A stretch of DNA of 64,000 nt, from contig CAYNVN010000162.1 in assembly GCA_964400655.1 (NCBI GenBank), positions 1-64,000 on the forward strand. The letters run 5' to 3'. The notes under the pieces are model-generated. The model worked only from the letters and a program-made list of their open reading frames with translations, searched no databases and had not been told where the DNA came from. Origin of the DNA: B16-G9 sp964400655. Its GTDB lineage: Bacteria > Bacteroidota > Bacteroidia > Bacteroidales > F082. Both the position numbers and the translations under genes were made by a program. Below are positions 43,709 through 52,423 of the stretch, piece after piece. The number at the start of each line of letters is the position of its first letter. The stretch's first letter is position 1.

Positions 43709-46252
43709 ATGGATAGCGTATTTGAAGGGGAAAGAATAGTAAAGGTCAAGATTGAGAATCAGATGAAATCGGCCTATATCGACTATTCTATGTCGGTTAT
43801 TGTTTCAAGAGCACTGCCCGATGTGCGAGACGGATTTAAACCTGTACACCGCAGGGTGTTGTTTGGAATGCATGAACTGGGTGTTTATTCAAACCGGCCT
43901 TATAAAAAATCGGCCAGAATCGTAGGGGAAGTGCTTGGTAAGTACCACCCGCATGGCGACTCGTCGGTGTACGATACCATGGTACGTATGGCCCAGGACT
44001 GGTCGTTGCGGTATCCGCTGGTTGAAGGACAGGGAAACTTTGGTTCGGTTGACGGCGACAGCCCGGCAGCCATGCGTTATACCGAGGTAAGATTGCAAAA
44101 AATTGCCGAAGAGATGCTGGTGGACCTTGACAAGGAAACCGTTGAATTTCAAAATAACTTTGATGACAGTTTACAGGAGCCAACGGTATTGCCAACCCAG
44201 ATACCAAACCTGCTAATTAACGGAGCATCGGGTATTGCCGTGGGAATGGCAACCAATATAGCACCCCACAACCTTTCGGAAGTAATCGACGGCATTATTG
44301 CTTACATCGACGACAGGGAAATAACCATTGCCGATTTGATGCAATACATCAAGGCTCCCGATTTTCCGACCGGAGCCATTATTTACGGCTACGAAGGTGT
44401 AAAATCGGCCTTTGAAACGGGTAGGGGCAGGGTGCTGATGCGCGCTGAAATTCAGGTTGAAGAGCTGCCGTCAGGTCGTGAACGGCTAATTGTAACGTCG
44501 CTTCCCTATCAGGTTAACAAAGCCGAAATGATACGCAAAACCGCTGATCTTATCAACGAGAAAAAACTGGATGGTATCAGCGACATCAGGGATGAGTCGG
44601 ACCGTAACGGTATGAGAATCGTTTATGAGCTTAAAAAAGATGCGCTTTCAAGTATTGTTATTAACAAACTGTACAAAATGACGGCGTTACAAAGCTCTTT
44701 CAGTGTTAATAACATTGCACTGGTTAACGGCCGTCCCGAAATGCTTAACCTCAAAGACCTTATTCATCACTTTGTAGAGCATCGCCACGAAGTGGTTGTA
44801 AGAAGAACCCAATATGATTTAAGAGAAGCCGAGAAAAAAGCCCACATATTAACCGGATTACTGATTGCACTTGACAATCTGGATGAGGTGATTGCGCTTA
44901 TCCGCGCATCAAAAACACCCGAAGAGGCCCGGAACGGCCTGATGGAACGATTCAACCTGTCAGAAATTCAGGCACGCGCCATCCTCGATATGCGTCTGCA
45001 AAAACTCACCGGTCTTGAAAGGGACAAAATTAAAATCGAATACGAAGAGTTGATGAAGCTCATCGATCACCTTAAAGATATTCTTGACAATTTCGATTTG
45101 CGCATGGATATTATTAAAAAGGAGTTGCTTCGTATTAAAGAAAAATACGGCGATGAGCGCCGGTCAACCATTGTTTACACGGCCGAAGATATCCGTATGG
45201 AAGATGTTATTCCTGACGAACCGGTAGTAGTAACCATTTCGAGGATGGGCTATATAAAAAGGACTCCTTTAACCGAGTTCAGGGTGCAAAACAGGGGAGG
45301 ACGCGGCTCAAGAGGCAGTGTTACACGCGATGAAGATTTTCTGGAACACCTGTTTGTGGCCACCAACCACAACTATATGCTGTTCTTTACCGAAAAGGGG
45401 AAAGTTTACTGGCTGCGGGTATTTGAAATTCCCGAAGGCACCAAAACCTCCAAAGGCAGGGCAATTCAAAATCTGATTCAAATTGATCCGGAAGATACGG
45501 TTAAGGCATATATCAATGTGAAAGACCTTACCGACGAAACGTATATCAACAGCCACTACATTATACTTGCCAGCAAAAAGGGCATCATCAAAAAAACAAC
45601 ACTGGAAGCCTATTCGCGTCCCCGCACCAACGGTATCAATGCCATAACCATTAAAGAAGGGGATGAGCTGCTTGAAGCAAAAATGACCAGCGGTAACAGC
45701 GAAATCCTGCTTGCAGCAAGGTCGGGGAGGGCAATCCGCTTTCCTGAAGAAAAGGTCAGGCCCATGGGCAGAACCGCTGCAGGAGTGCGCGGCATAAAAC
45801 TGGCTTCGGACGAGGACGAAGTAGTTGGTATGGTCTGCATTGACGATCCCGACATGAACGTCCTGGTTGTTTCGGAAAAAGGCTACGGTAAACGCTCAAA
45901 ATTAGACGATTACCGAATAACCAACCGCGGAGGAAAAGGGGTTAAAACCTTAAATATATCCGAAAAAACAGGTTCTCTTATCGCCATAAAAGGCGTTACC
46001 GATAACGATGACCTGATGATTATTAACAAATCGGGCATAACCATCCGTATGTCGGTTTCCGACCTTCGGGTAATGGGCAGGGCAACACAGGGTGTGCGGC
46101 TTATTAAACTTCAGGAAGATGACGAAATTGCAGCTGTTGCCAAAGTAGAAATCAGTAACGAAGAAAAGGAATTACTTGATGACGAGAAAAATGAAAACGA
46201 CAACCAGACCGACAGTAATACTGACACAGAGAATGTTGAGCCGAATAATTAG
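43709..46252 (+). CDS. gyrA: DNA gyrase subunit A
   Basis: Breakage-reunion subunit of DNA gyrase, which introduces negative supercoils with GyrB. 847 residues. The catalytic tyrosine is Tyr124 in [10 protein letters not shown]. The quinolone-resistance region [11 protein letters not shown] (80-90) has Ser85 and Asp89 at the positions equivalent to E. coli Ser83 and Asp87. The C-terminal beta-pinwheel contains the GyrA box as QNRGGRG near 527-533, with Asn in place of the usual Arg or Lys at position 2, which identifies gyrase rather than ParC. The end is an acidic, Asn-rich tail. Divergent from clpC. Confidence 0.97.
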   Translation: MDSVFEGERIVKVKIENQMKSAYIDYSMSVIVSRALPDVRDGFKPVHRRVLFGMHELGVYSNRPYKKSARIVGEVLGKYHPHGDSSVYDTMVRMAQDWSLRYPLVEGQGNFGSVDGDSPAAMRYTEVRLQKIAEEMLVDLDKETVEFQNNFDDSLQEPTVLPTQIPNLLINGASGIAVGMATNIAPHNLSEVIDGIIAYIDDREITIADLMQYIKAPDFPTGAIIYGYEGVKSAFETGRGRVLMRAEIQVEELPSGRERLIVTSLPYQVNKAEMIRKTADLINEKKLDGISDIRDESDRNGMRIVYELKKDALSSIVINKLYKMTALQSSFSVNNIALVNGRPEMLNLKDLIHHFVEHRHEVVVRRTQYDLREAEKKAHILTGLLIALDNLDEVIALIRASKTPEEARNGLMERFNLSEIQARAILDMRLQKLTGLERDKIKIEYEELMKLIDHLKDILDNFDLRMDIIKKELLRIKEKYGDERRSTIVYTAEDIRMEDVIPDEPVVVTISRMGYIKRTPLTEFRVQNRGGRGSRGSVTRDEDFLEHLFVATNHNYMLFFTEKGKVYWLRVFEIPEGTKTSKGRAIQNLIQIDPEDTVKAYINVKDLTDETYINSHYIILASKKGIIKKTTLEAYSRPRTNGINAITIKEGDELLEAKMTSGNSEILLAARSGRAIRFPEEKVRPMGRTAAGVRGIKLASDEDEVVGMVCIDDPDMNVLVVSEKGYGKRSKLDDYRITNRGGKGVKTLNISEKTGSLIAIKGVTDNDDLMIINKSGITIRMSVSDLRVMGRATQGVRLIKLQEDDEIAAVAKVEISNEEKELLDDEKNENDNQTDSNTDTENVEPNN

Positions 46253-46299
46253 AAGTAATATAAACAAAACGGGGCAATGGCCCGGTATTTGTTATTAAA

Positions 46300-46307
46300 T
46301 ATCTTTG
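46300..46307 (+). promoter_or_regulatory. -7 box for the TPR gene
   Basis: TATCTTTG, 25 bases before the ATG at 46333. A weak GGGC/GCCC hairpin (46272-46283) just upstream may help end the gyrA transcript. Confidence 0.55.
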
Positions 46308-46332
46308 CATACACATTTTAATAAATAAAACC

Positions 46333-47532
46333 ATGAAAAAAATATTTGTTTTAATGCTGGTTTCAATAATGATTACCGGTGGACTTTATGCACAAAAAAA
46401 TAAACGTACAAGTGCATATAACTACAATAAAGAGTTTGATAATTCAATTGAAATGTTCAAACTTAAGCACGACAAAAAAAGTCTTGCCAAAGCAAAAGAG
46501 TCGTTAAATCTTGCAAAAGAGAATATTGAACCGACCATTACCCACGAAAAAACCATGAACGACCCCAAAACATGGTTGTATCGCGGAATTATTTATTACA
46601 ACATCGCACATTTACCTTTGGATGCCGACAGCGCAGGCAAAATGGATACAGAAGCTGCCAAAATAGCATTTGAATCGTTGAATAAAGCCAAAGAACTGGA
46701 TGCTAAAAATAGATACAAAACCGATATCGATCTTTTCTTACAGAATCTTTATACATTATATTTCAGTTCCGGAGCATCTAACTACAACGATAAAAATTAT
46801 GAAGATGCAAAAAACAACCTGATTGCCGCCTTTAAAGTACAGGAAGCAAGAGGTGTTTTTGATACCACGGCCGCCTATTATGCAGGCGTTACAAGCCTTA
46901 TGGATAAAGATGCCGACGGCACCATTGAATACATGAAAAAATGTAGCGAAGTCGATTATAACAACCCTCAGGTTTATATTTTCTGGAGCCAGGCCTGGAA
47001 AATAAAAGGTGATACTACACAGGCTTTAAACGTTCTAAAAGATGGCAGAACCAAATATCCTGAAGAATTATCCATTTTAAAAGAGGAGGCTCAAACATAT
47101 CTTGAAAAAGGAGAGAACAAAAAACTCATTGAAAGCCTGCTTAAAGCAATTGAAAAAGAACCGGATAATGCCAATATGCTTTTCCTTTTGGCTCAGGCAT
47201 ATTCCAATGAAGGCGATGATGTAAACGCTGAAGTTTATTATAAAAAATCATTAGAGGTTAAACCCGACTTTTTCGAAGCTTATTACAACATAGCCGCTAT
47301 TTACAACAATAAAGCTTCAGCACTTATTAAAGAAGCCAATGAATTACCTTTGGAAGAATCGGAAAAGTATAATAAACTCATTGGTGAAGCCGATGGTTTT
47401 TTGAAACAGGCATTGCCCTGGCTTGAAAAATCATACGAACTTAAACCCGATGATGTTTATACCAAACATGCTTTAAAAGAGGCTTACACTCGTTTAAAAA
47501 TGTACGAAAAAGCCAAAGCACTCAACGATTAA
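46333..47532 (+). CDS. Exported tetratricopeptide-repeat protein
   Basis: A 399-residue protein with a signal peptide (about 1-21, ending LYAQ) and several TPR helices. The clearest lie in the second half: YIFWSQAWKIKGDTTQALNVL, ANMLFLLAQAYSNEGDDVNAEVYYKKSLEVKPDFFEAYYNIAAIY, and WLEKSYELKPDDVYTKHALKEAYTRL. Probably a periplasmic scaffold for protein-protein interactions; no enzyme domain. It has its own promoter and is followed by a strong hairpin (47562-47587). Partners unknown. Confidence 0.88.
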   Translation: MKKIFVLMLVSIMITGGLYAQKNKRTSAYNYNKEFDNSIEMFKLKHDKKSLAKAKESLNLAKENIEPTITHEKTMNDPKTWLYRGIIYYNIAHLPLDADSAGKMDTEAAKIAFESLNKAKELDAKNRYKTDIDLFLQNLYTLYFSSGASNYNDKNYEDAKNNLIAAFKVQEARGVFDTTAAYYAGVTSLMDKDADGTIEYMKKCSEVDYNNPQVYIFWSQAWKIKGDTTQALNVLKDGRTKYPEELSILKEEAQTYLEKGENKKLIESLLKAIEKEPDNANMLFLLAQAYSNEGDDVNAEVYYKKSLEVKPDFFEAYYNIAAIYNNKASALIKEANELPLEESEKYNKLIGEADGFLKQALPWLEKSYELKPDDVYTKHALKEAYTRLKMYEKAKALND

Positions 47533-47561
47533 ATTTAACCGTCAAGGACTATTTAATAAAG

Positions 47562-47587
47562 GAGGGGACAAAACATTTTGTTCCCTC
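47562..47587 (+). terminator. Terminator hairpin after the TPR gene
   Basis: GAGGGGACAAAA (47562-47573) pairs with TTTTGTTCCCTC (47576-47587) with one G-T wobble, followed by TTGTTT. Long stem; the T tract is interrupted. Confidence 0.75.
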
Positions 47588-47681
47588 TTGTTTATACATT
47601 TATATTTAACATAATATTAATTATAGGACATTATCATATGGGGTATATAACAATAACCTGAACACTGTTTTGTTTAATGAC

Positions 47682-47689
47682 TATTTTTG
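47682..47689 (+). promoter_or_regulatory. -7 box for the small membrane-protein gene
   Basis: TATTTTTG, 22 bases before the TTG start at 47712. It supports both expression and this start. Confidence 0.55.
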
Positions 47690-47711
47690 CAAAAAAAAAT
47701 AAAACCTCAAA

Positions 47712-48191
47712 TTGGAAGATACACTTGGTTACATAATCGTATTCGGATTAATAATTGTTTTTACACTTATCTATTTTTCAAAAAAAGAAAATGAAAAACT
47801 ATTTTCCCTTACAAAAAAGCTTTATTCATTCGGGTCGTTTGATGTACTAATCAAAAAAAAAGGTTCCGATATCGAACATATAATCTTAAAAACCGAAACT
47901 TTCGGGCAATCGTTTAATCAACCTTCGGAAATTATTTTGGAAATACCTTTTAATGAAAACAATAAAACCAAAACAGTTATAAAATTACCGGCTAATATCA
48001 TTTACTCACAATCAGTTAACGAGTATCATATAAATTACAAGGACTTTTCAATATTTATGGAACATCACCGTAAACAACACCAACCGTTCAGGTTTGTGAT
48101 AATTTTTCATAACAACAAAATGAAGTCGGGCTACATTGCTTTTAATAAATACGGAAAAATATACATACCCGACAGCGGCCGCTACAATTAA
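47712..48191 (+). CDS. Small membrane-anchored protein, function unknown
   Basis: A 159-residue protein starting with TTG, chosen because the -7 box at 47682-47689 lies just upstream and no earlier ATG fits. One transmembrane helix at about 7-24 is followed by a basic, AT-rich-encoded region and a beta-rich domain with ILKTETFGQSF and FRFVIIFHNNKMKSGY stretches. No motif recognised. It lies between the TPR gene and the signalling/exopolysaccharide locus. Whether it belongs to that locus is unclear. Confidence 0.65.
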   Translation: MEDTLGYIIVFGLIIVFTLIYFSKKENEKLFSLTKKLYSFGSFDVLIKKKGSDIEHIILKTETFGQSFNQPSEIILEIPFNENNKTKTVIKLPANIIYSQSVNEYHINYKDFSIFMEHHRKQHQPFRFVIIFHNNKMKSGYIAFNKYGKIYIPDSGRYN

Positions 48192-48348
48192 TTATGAAAC
48201 AACTTTTCCCACAATAGGAATTGTCATTACTTTCCGAACATCTTTATCGCTTTGTAATATAACACATTAGACATTATGTAACTGAAATGGCGCAATTTTT
48301 GTTTTTGCCACCGATTAAAGTTATCTGTAACGAAATCCTGATATTCTG

Positions 48349-49596
48349 ATGATAAAATTTTTAAAATCGAGAGATGAAGAAACTATTAGTCTCAATAATA
48401 ATGAGTTACTTAAGAAATACAGATTATTATCTGAAGAACTGGCACAACTCAAAAGAGAAAATAGTGAATTAAAACGGCAAAACGAAAAAGCTGCACTCTT
48501 CAAACGTGAATTTCTCGGTAATATCAGCCATGAAATCAAAACCCCATTCTATGGTATCCTGAATTCGGTTTCTCTATTAAAGAATATCAAAAATCTTTCA
48601 CCAGACGACAATTTCAACCTCAAAATTATTGAACAAAACAGTCAATATCTTTTAACTGTTTTTAACGATATTCTTGACTACTATAGTATTGATAATAATG
48701 GCATTAAACTTGAAAATGTCAATTTCAGTTTAAAGAGCGAAATCACACCTCTTCTGGAATATTACAGAAAAAGATCATTGGAAAAAGGACTTGAATTTAA
48801 GGTAGAATTAAGCAGAAATATTCCGGGTTACTTAAAAGGTGACCCTTTACGCATAAAACAAATTATTCACCAACTACTTTCCAATTCAATAAAATATACC
48901 GAAGAGGGCTCCATAAGCATTAAAATAAATGCCTATATCATCGATCATCAAACCTTCGACATAAGCATCTCGGTTACCGATACCGGAACAGGTATCGACG
49001 AAGAACGCAAAATAAAAATGTGGCAAATGTTTTCTTTTGCCGGAGAAGATACCGACGATTCATCTTACGGTATCGGAATCGGTTTATCGCTGATAAAAAA
49101 GCTGGTTGAATTAATGAATGGCAAAATTACCGTTGATTCCAAAAAGGGAATTGGCAGTACCTTTATGATTTCCATACCCTTACGTATAGGAGTTTCCGAC
49201 AGCAAAGAACTATATAAAAACATTTTACTGGTGGAAGACAACATTATCAATCAGAAACTTACCAAAGCCATATTGGAGCGACAGGGATTTAATGTTGACA
49301 CCGCCTCCAACGGCAGGATTGGCGTGGAAAAATATCGACAAAACAACTACGACCTGATTTTAATGGATATACAAATGCCGGTAATGGACGGTTATGAATC
49401 ATCCCGTAAAATCAGAGAATACGAAAAACTTAACCCTTTAAAAAAACCGGTAACCATTGTAGCCGTTTCGGCAAATTCAGATAAAAATAACCGGCCCCGT
49501 TTAAACGAAGCCGGTATCGACTATTTCATCAATAAACCCTTTAATATTGAAAAATTTTCAATGCTGCTAAATGATATGGAGGGCAGAAAAAGATAG
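48349..49596 (+). CDS. Soluble hybrid histidine kinase with C-terminal receiver
   Basis: A 415-residue cytoplasmic hybrid kinase. A short N-terminal coiled coil (about 15-50) leads straight into the HisKA domain with NISHEIKTPF (His61). The HATPase domain has an N box (QLLSNSIKYTEEG), G1 DTGTGIDEE and G2 GIGIGLSL. A receiver domain at about 293-412 has a conserved acceptor in LILMDIQMPVMDG and NKPFN at the switch. There is no transmembrane, PAS or other sensor domain, so its input must come from a partner protein or through the coiled coil. It lies 286 bases before a single-domain response regulator and an initiating sugar transferase with a pseudo-receiver. Confidence 0.93.
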   Translation: MIKFLKSRDEETISLNNNELLKKYRLLSEELAQLKRENSELKRQNEKAALFKREFLGNISHEIKTPFYGILNSVSLLKNIKNLSPDDNFNLKIIEQNSQYLLTVFNDILDYYSIDNNGIKLENVNFSLKSEITPLLEYYRKRSLEKGLEFKVELSRNIPGYLKGDPLRIKQIIHQLLSNSIKYTEEGSISIKINAYIIDHQTFDISISVTDTGTGIDEERKIKMWQMFSFAGEDTDDSSYGIGIGLSLIKKLVELMNGKITVDSKKGIGSTFMISIPLRIGVSDSKELYKNILLVEDNIINQKLTKAILERQGFNVDTASNGRIGVEKYRQNNYDLILMDIQMPVMDGYESSRKIREYEKLNPLKKPVTIVAVSANSDKNNRPRLNEAGIDYFINKPFNIEKFSMLLNDMEGRKR

Positions 49597-49840
49597 TCGT
49601 TTTTAGCAACGTTTATTTAATCTTTCAACAATTGTTAAATAACTATAATGATGAATTTTAATATAATTTTCGCTTCCCCTCCCCTTTTAATAATATCAGG
49701 TTTTTTTTCCTGTTATATGATTTTTCAGCCAATGGTATTCCTGATTGATAATTGTGCTGAAAGCCGCTTTAACAGGGTTTTTTAAACAACCCGTAATCGA
49801 ATTTTGAAATTAAATATTTAGGTTTTTTGAGAATAATGGT

Positions 49841-49848
49841 TATTTTTG
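49841..49848 (+). promoter_or_regulatory. -7 box for the response regulator and sugar transferase genes
   Basis: TATTTTTG, 34 bases before the ATG at 49883. It suggests that the regulator and the sugar transferase form a transcript separate from the kinase. Confidence 0.55.
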
Positions 49849-49882
49849 TAAAGAATGAAATTTTTATAGAAAAGAGTTTAAT

Positions 49883-50257
49883 ATGAAACGTACAATATTG
49901 GTGATTGATGACGAACAGAGCATCAGAATGTTATTGGAAAATTTTCTCGGAAAAGATTTTGAGGTAGTTACTAAAAACGATGGTCTGGAAGGTATCAAAT
50001 ATCTTGAAGAAGGTAACTTACCTGATTTAATAGTTGCTGATATTCAAATGCCGAATATGGACGGGTACGAATTTTTAGAAAATGCAAAAGCCAGCGGTTT
50101 TTTTAATCATATTCCTATTATTATGTTATCGGGTAACGAAAGCAGCCGGGAAAGAATAAAAAGTTTACGGCTCGGAGCTGACGACTACATGGTAAAACCT
50201 TTCAATCCCGAAGAGCTTTATCTGAGAATTAGAAATATTCTTGCACGTATTTCATAA
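49883..50257 (+). CDS. Single-domain (CheY-like) response regulator
   Basis: A 124-residue receiver with no output domain. The acidic pair is Asp9/Asp10, the phospho-acceptor Asp53 is in LIVADIQMPNMDG, Ser84 is in MLSGNES, and the switch Lys is in YMVKPFNPEE. All residues needed for phosphorylation are present. It is co-directional with, and 16 bases before, the sugar transferase gene, so the two are probably translated from one mRNA. It most likely signals by protein-protein contact; the adjacent pseudo-receiver of the sugar transferase is the obvious candidate partner (inference). Confidence 0.93.
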   Translation: MKRTILVIDDEQSIRMLLENFLGKDFEVVTKNDGLEGIKYLEEGNLPDLIVADIQMPNMDGYEFLENAKASGFFNHIPIIMLSGNESSRERIKSLRLGADDYMVKPFNPEELYLRIRNILARIS

Positions 50258-50273
50258 TTAAAGAAAACCTGCT

Positions 50274-51467
50274 ATGGCAATAAAACTACTCTATATTGGA
50301 AGTTGGCCCGATTTAATAAATGAACTTAATAAACGAAATGACCTTTTTGAGCTGACTGTTGTTGCAAACGGTGTTAAAACCCAGGATTTACTAAAAAAAG
50401 GCATACGGTTCGACGGCATCCTGTGCGAGGCTATTTTGCCGGGCATGAATGGCTTGTCAATCGCAAAAATGGTAAAAGGATACAACGGATACTCAAAAGT
50501 CCCCTTTATTATAATTAGTTTTGAAAAAGACATTCGACTGTTTAAAAAACTCTTTAAAGAAAAAGGTATAGTTGACGATTATTATGTTACACCTGTTGAC
50601 GTTGAGCGTCTTGCCAAACGTTTCACTTTTTTAAAAAACTACTATCAAAAATATATTCATAAACGTTCCATCGAAGGAGTATTTCAACGATATAAAATTC
50701 CTTTTATTAAAAGAGCATTCGATATTATTGTTTCTTTAACAGCCATTTTAATACTGTTACCCGTTTTTATTTTGGTGGCCATTGCCATTAAACTCGAATC
50801 GAAGGGAGGCATTATCTATAAATCAAAACGGGTAGGAACAGGTTATAAAATATTTGATTTTTATAAATTCAGGTCGATGTACACAGGTGCCGATGCCCAG
50901 TTAAAAGAGCTGGAACATCTAAATAAATACAATGCCGCCAAAAAAGAAGCTGAAGAAAAAAGCGAAAAAAGTTTTAATACCGATTGCCCGAGGTGTAAAG
51001 AACTGCCCAAAGGTCAACACTGTTCACCACTTTTATTTATCGACGGAAAATATATATGCGAATATTGGTACAAATCACAAAAGAAAAACATGGAAGGATC
51101 TACTTTTATAAAAATTAAAGACGATCCGAGAATTACCAAAGTAGGCAGGTTTATCCGAAACACCAGTATTGACGAATTACCCCAGCTTTTTAATGTATTA
51201 AAGGGCGATATGTCGATTGTTGGAAACCGTCCCCTCCCGCTTTACGAAGCCGAATTATTAACATCCGACGACTGGAGTGCCCGTTTTATGGGGCCGGCCG
51301 GCATTACGGGACTATGGCAGGTTGAGTTAAGAAGCAAAAAAGGCGAAATGTCAGAAGAAGAACGAAAATCACTTGATAATGAATACTCTAAAAACTACTC
51401 GTTTTGGGGCGATATAAAATTGATATTACGTACCATTCCGGCTTTATTACAAAAAGAAACTGTATAA
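50274..51467 (+). CDS. Polyprenyl-phosphate sugar-1-phosphate transferase with N-terminal pseudo-receiver and Cys-rich insert
   Basis: A 397-residue initiating transferase for polysaccharide synthesis. Residues about 1-125 follow a receiver fold but the acceptor Asp is replaced by Glu52 (ILCEAILPGMNG) and the switch Lys by Thr106 (YVTPVDV), so it cannot be phosphorylated in the usual way. A hydrophobic hairpin at about 148-173 precedes the bacterial sugar transferase domain: KSKRVGTGYKIFDFYKFRSM, KDDPRITKVG, DELPQLFNVLKGDMSIVGNRP and PGITGLWQV. Between KFRSM and the DPRIT motif is an insert with Cys228, Cys231, Cys240 and Cys252, arranged like a zinc ribbon. Family members transfer hexose-1-phosphate to undecaprenyl phosphate at the inner membrane. 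The donor sugar is unknown. Confidence 0.92.
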   Translation: MAIKLLYIGSWPDLINELNKRNDLFELTVVANGVKTQDLLKKGIRFDGILCEAILPGMNGLSIAKMVKGYNGYSKVPFIIISFEKDIRLFKKLFKEKGIVDDYYVTPVDVERLAKRFTFLKNYYQKYIHKRSIEGVFQRYKIPFIKRAFDIIVSLTAILILLPVFILVAIAIKLESKGGIIYKSKRVGTGYKIFDFYKFRSMYTGADAQLKELEHLNKYNAAKKEAEEKSEKSFNTDCPRCKELPKGQHCSPLLFIDGKYICEYWYKSQKKNMEGSTFIKIKDDPRITKVGRFIRNTSIDELPQLFNVLKGDMSIVGNRPLPLYEAELLTSDDWSARFMGPAGITGLWQVELRSKKGEMSEEERKSLDNEYSKNYSFWGDIKLILRTIPALLQKETV

Positions 51468-51584
51468 AATATACTGTCAAATATGTTTATAAATGTTTTA
51501 ATAAATAATTGTTGCAATAAGTCCGTTAATTAAAAAAAATTGTAATTTGCATTTTGATAGAAAGCTTAACCGGTAAGGAATTAA

Positions 51585-52409
51585 ATGAGAAATAAACCTG
51601 TTTTAAATATAAACATTCTTCAATACGGAATAAGTTACTTTTTAGTGGCAGCTTTGGTATTTTCTATTCCCGATTATACTATAGCCCAATCAAATAAAGC
51701 TTATAACAACAGCAGTATTGCTATCGACAGCAGTAAACTTTTTAATCCGCTGGTTGACGATATCAGGGACAAAATACCTCCGCTGCGTGTACTGATCGAT
51801 TCTGCAGCCGCCAACTCCCCTTCCCTGCAATATGAAGAATTAAAAGCACAATATTATCATTACGAACAGTTGACCGTTCAACGACAATGGCTCGAACATT
51901 TTAGCTTAAACTTTGATGCCAACTTCGGAAACTGGGAGTTTTACGATAAAGATGAAATCAATAAAATTGACAGATATTACTGGTCGGGGTCAATCAGAGA
52001 TAATATTGCCGTAGGTTTTTATATCCGGTTTCCGCTGGCCACCCTCTTCGACAGAAGAAACAGAATTAAAAAACAGATGAAGTGGATTGAAATTTCATTA
52101 ACCCAGCGTGAGATAAACAAACGCTTCTTAGTACAGGAAGTCATCAGAATTTACAACGATATGGTTCAATATCAAAAGTATATCAGAATTTACGAAGATT
52201 ATGAGAACTTTACCATGATGCAAATGCAGATGGCTCAAAATGAATTTCTTAACGGTGAGATTTCAACGGCTGAATATGCACGATTGAAAGAGATTCAAAC
52301 CAGAGGATCCGTTAACTTTGAACAGGCAGTTTCCGAATTCAACAAAAACTATCAGATGTTGGAAGTTGTTACGGGTATGAGATTTAATCTTATCAACGTT
52401 TTGCGATAA
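51585..52409 (+). CDS. Half-length TolC-like outer-membrane protein
   Basis: A 274-residue exported protein with a signal region (about 15-35, ending TIAQ) and one TolC-type repeat: PPLRVLIDSAAANSPSLQYEELKAQYYHYEQL, a pair of beta-strand segments (FSLNFDANFG and IAVGFYIRFPL), then a long helix hairpin ending EVVTGMRF. Normal TolC/OEP proteins have two such repeats in about 430 residues, so this is half length and would need to assemble as a higher oligomer. It starts 117 bases after the sugar transferase and 14 bases before the copolymerase gene. Probably the outer-membrane exit or a partner of it. A near-match box TAATTTG lies at 51543. Confidence 0.8.
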   Translation: MRNKPVLNINILQYGISYFLVAALVFSIPDYTIAQSNKAYNNSSIAIDSSKLFNPLVDDIRDKIPPLRVLIDSAAANSPSLQYEELKAQYYHYEQLTVQRQWLEHFSLNFDANFGNWEFYDKDEINKIDRYYWSGSIRDNIAVGFYIRFPLATLFDRRNRIKKQMKWIEISLTQREINKRFLVQEVIRIYNDMVQYQKYIRIYEDYENFTMMQMQMAQNEFLNGEISTAEYARLKEIQTRGSVNFEQAVSEFNKNYQMLEVVTGMRFNLINVLR

Positions 52410-52423
52410 TTAATCAAAAATAA

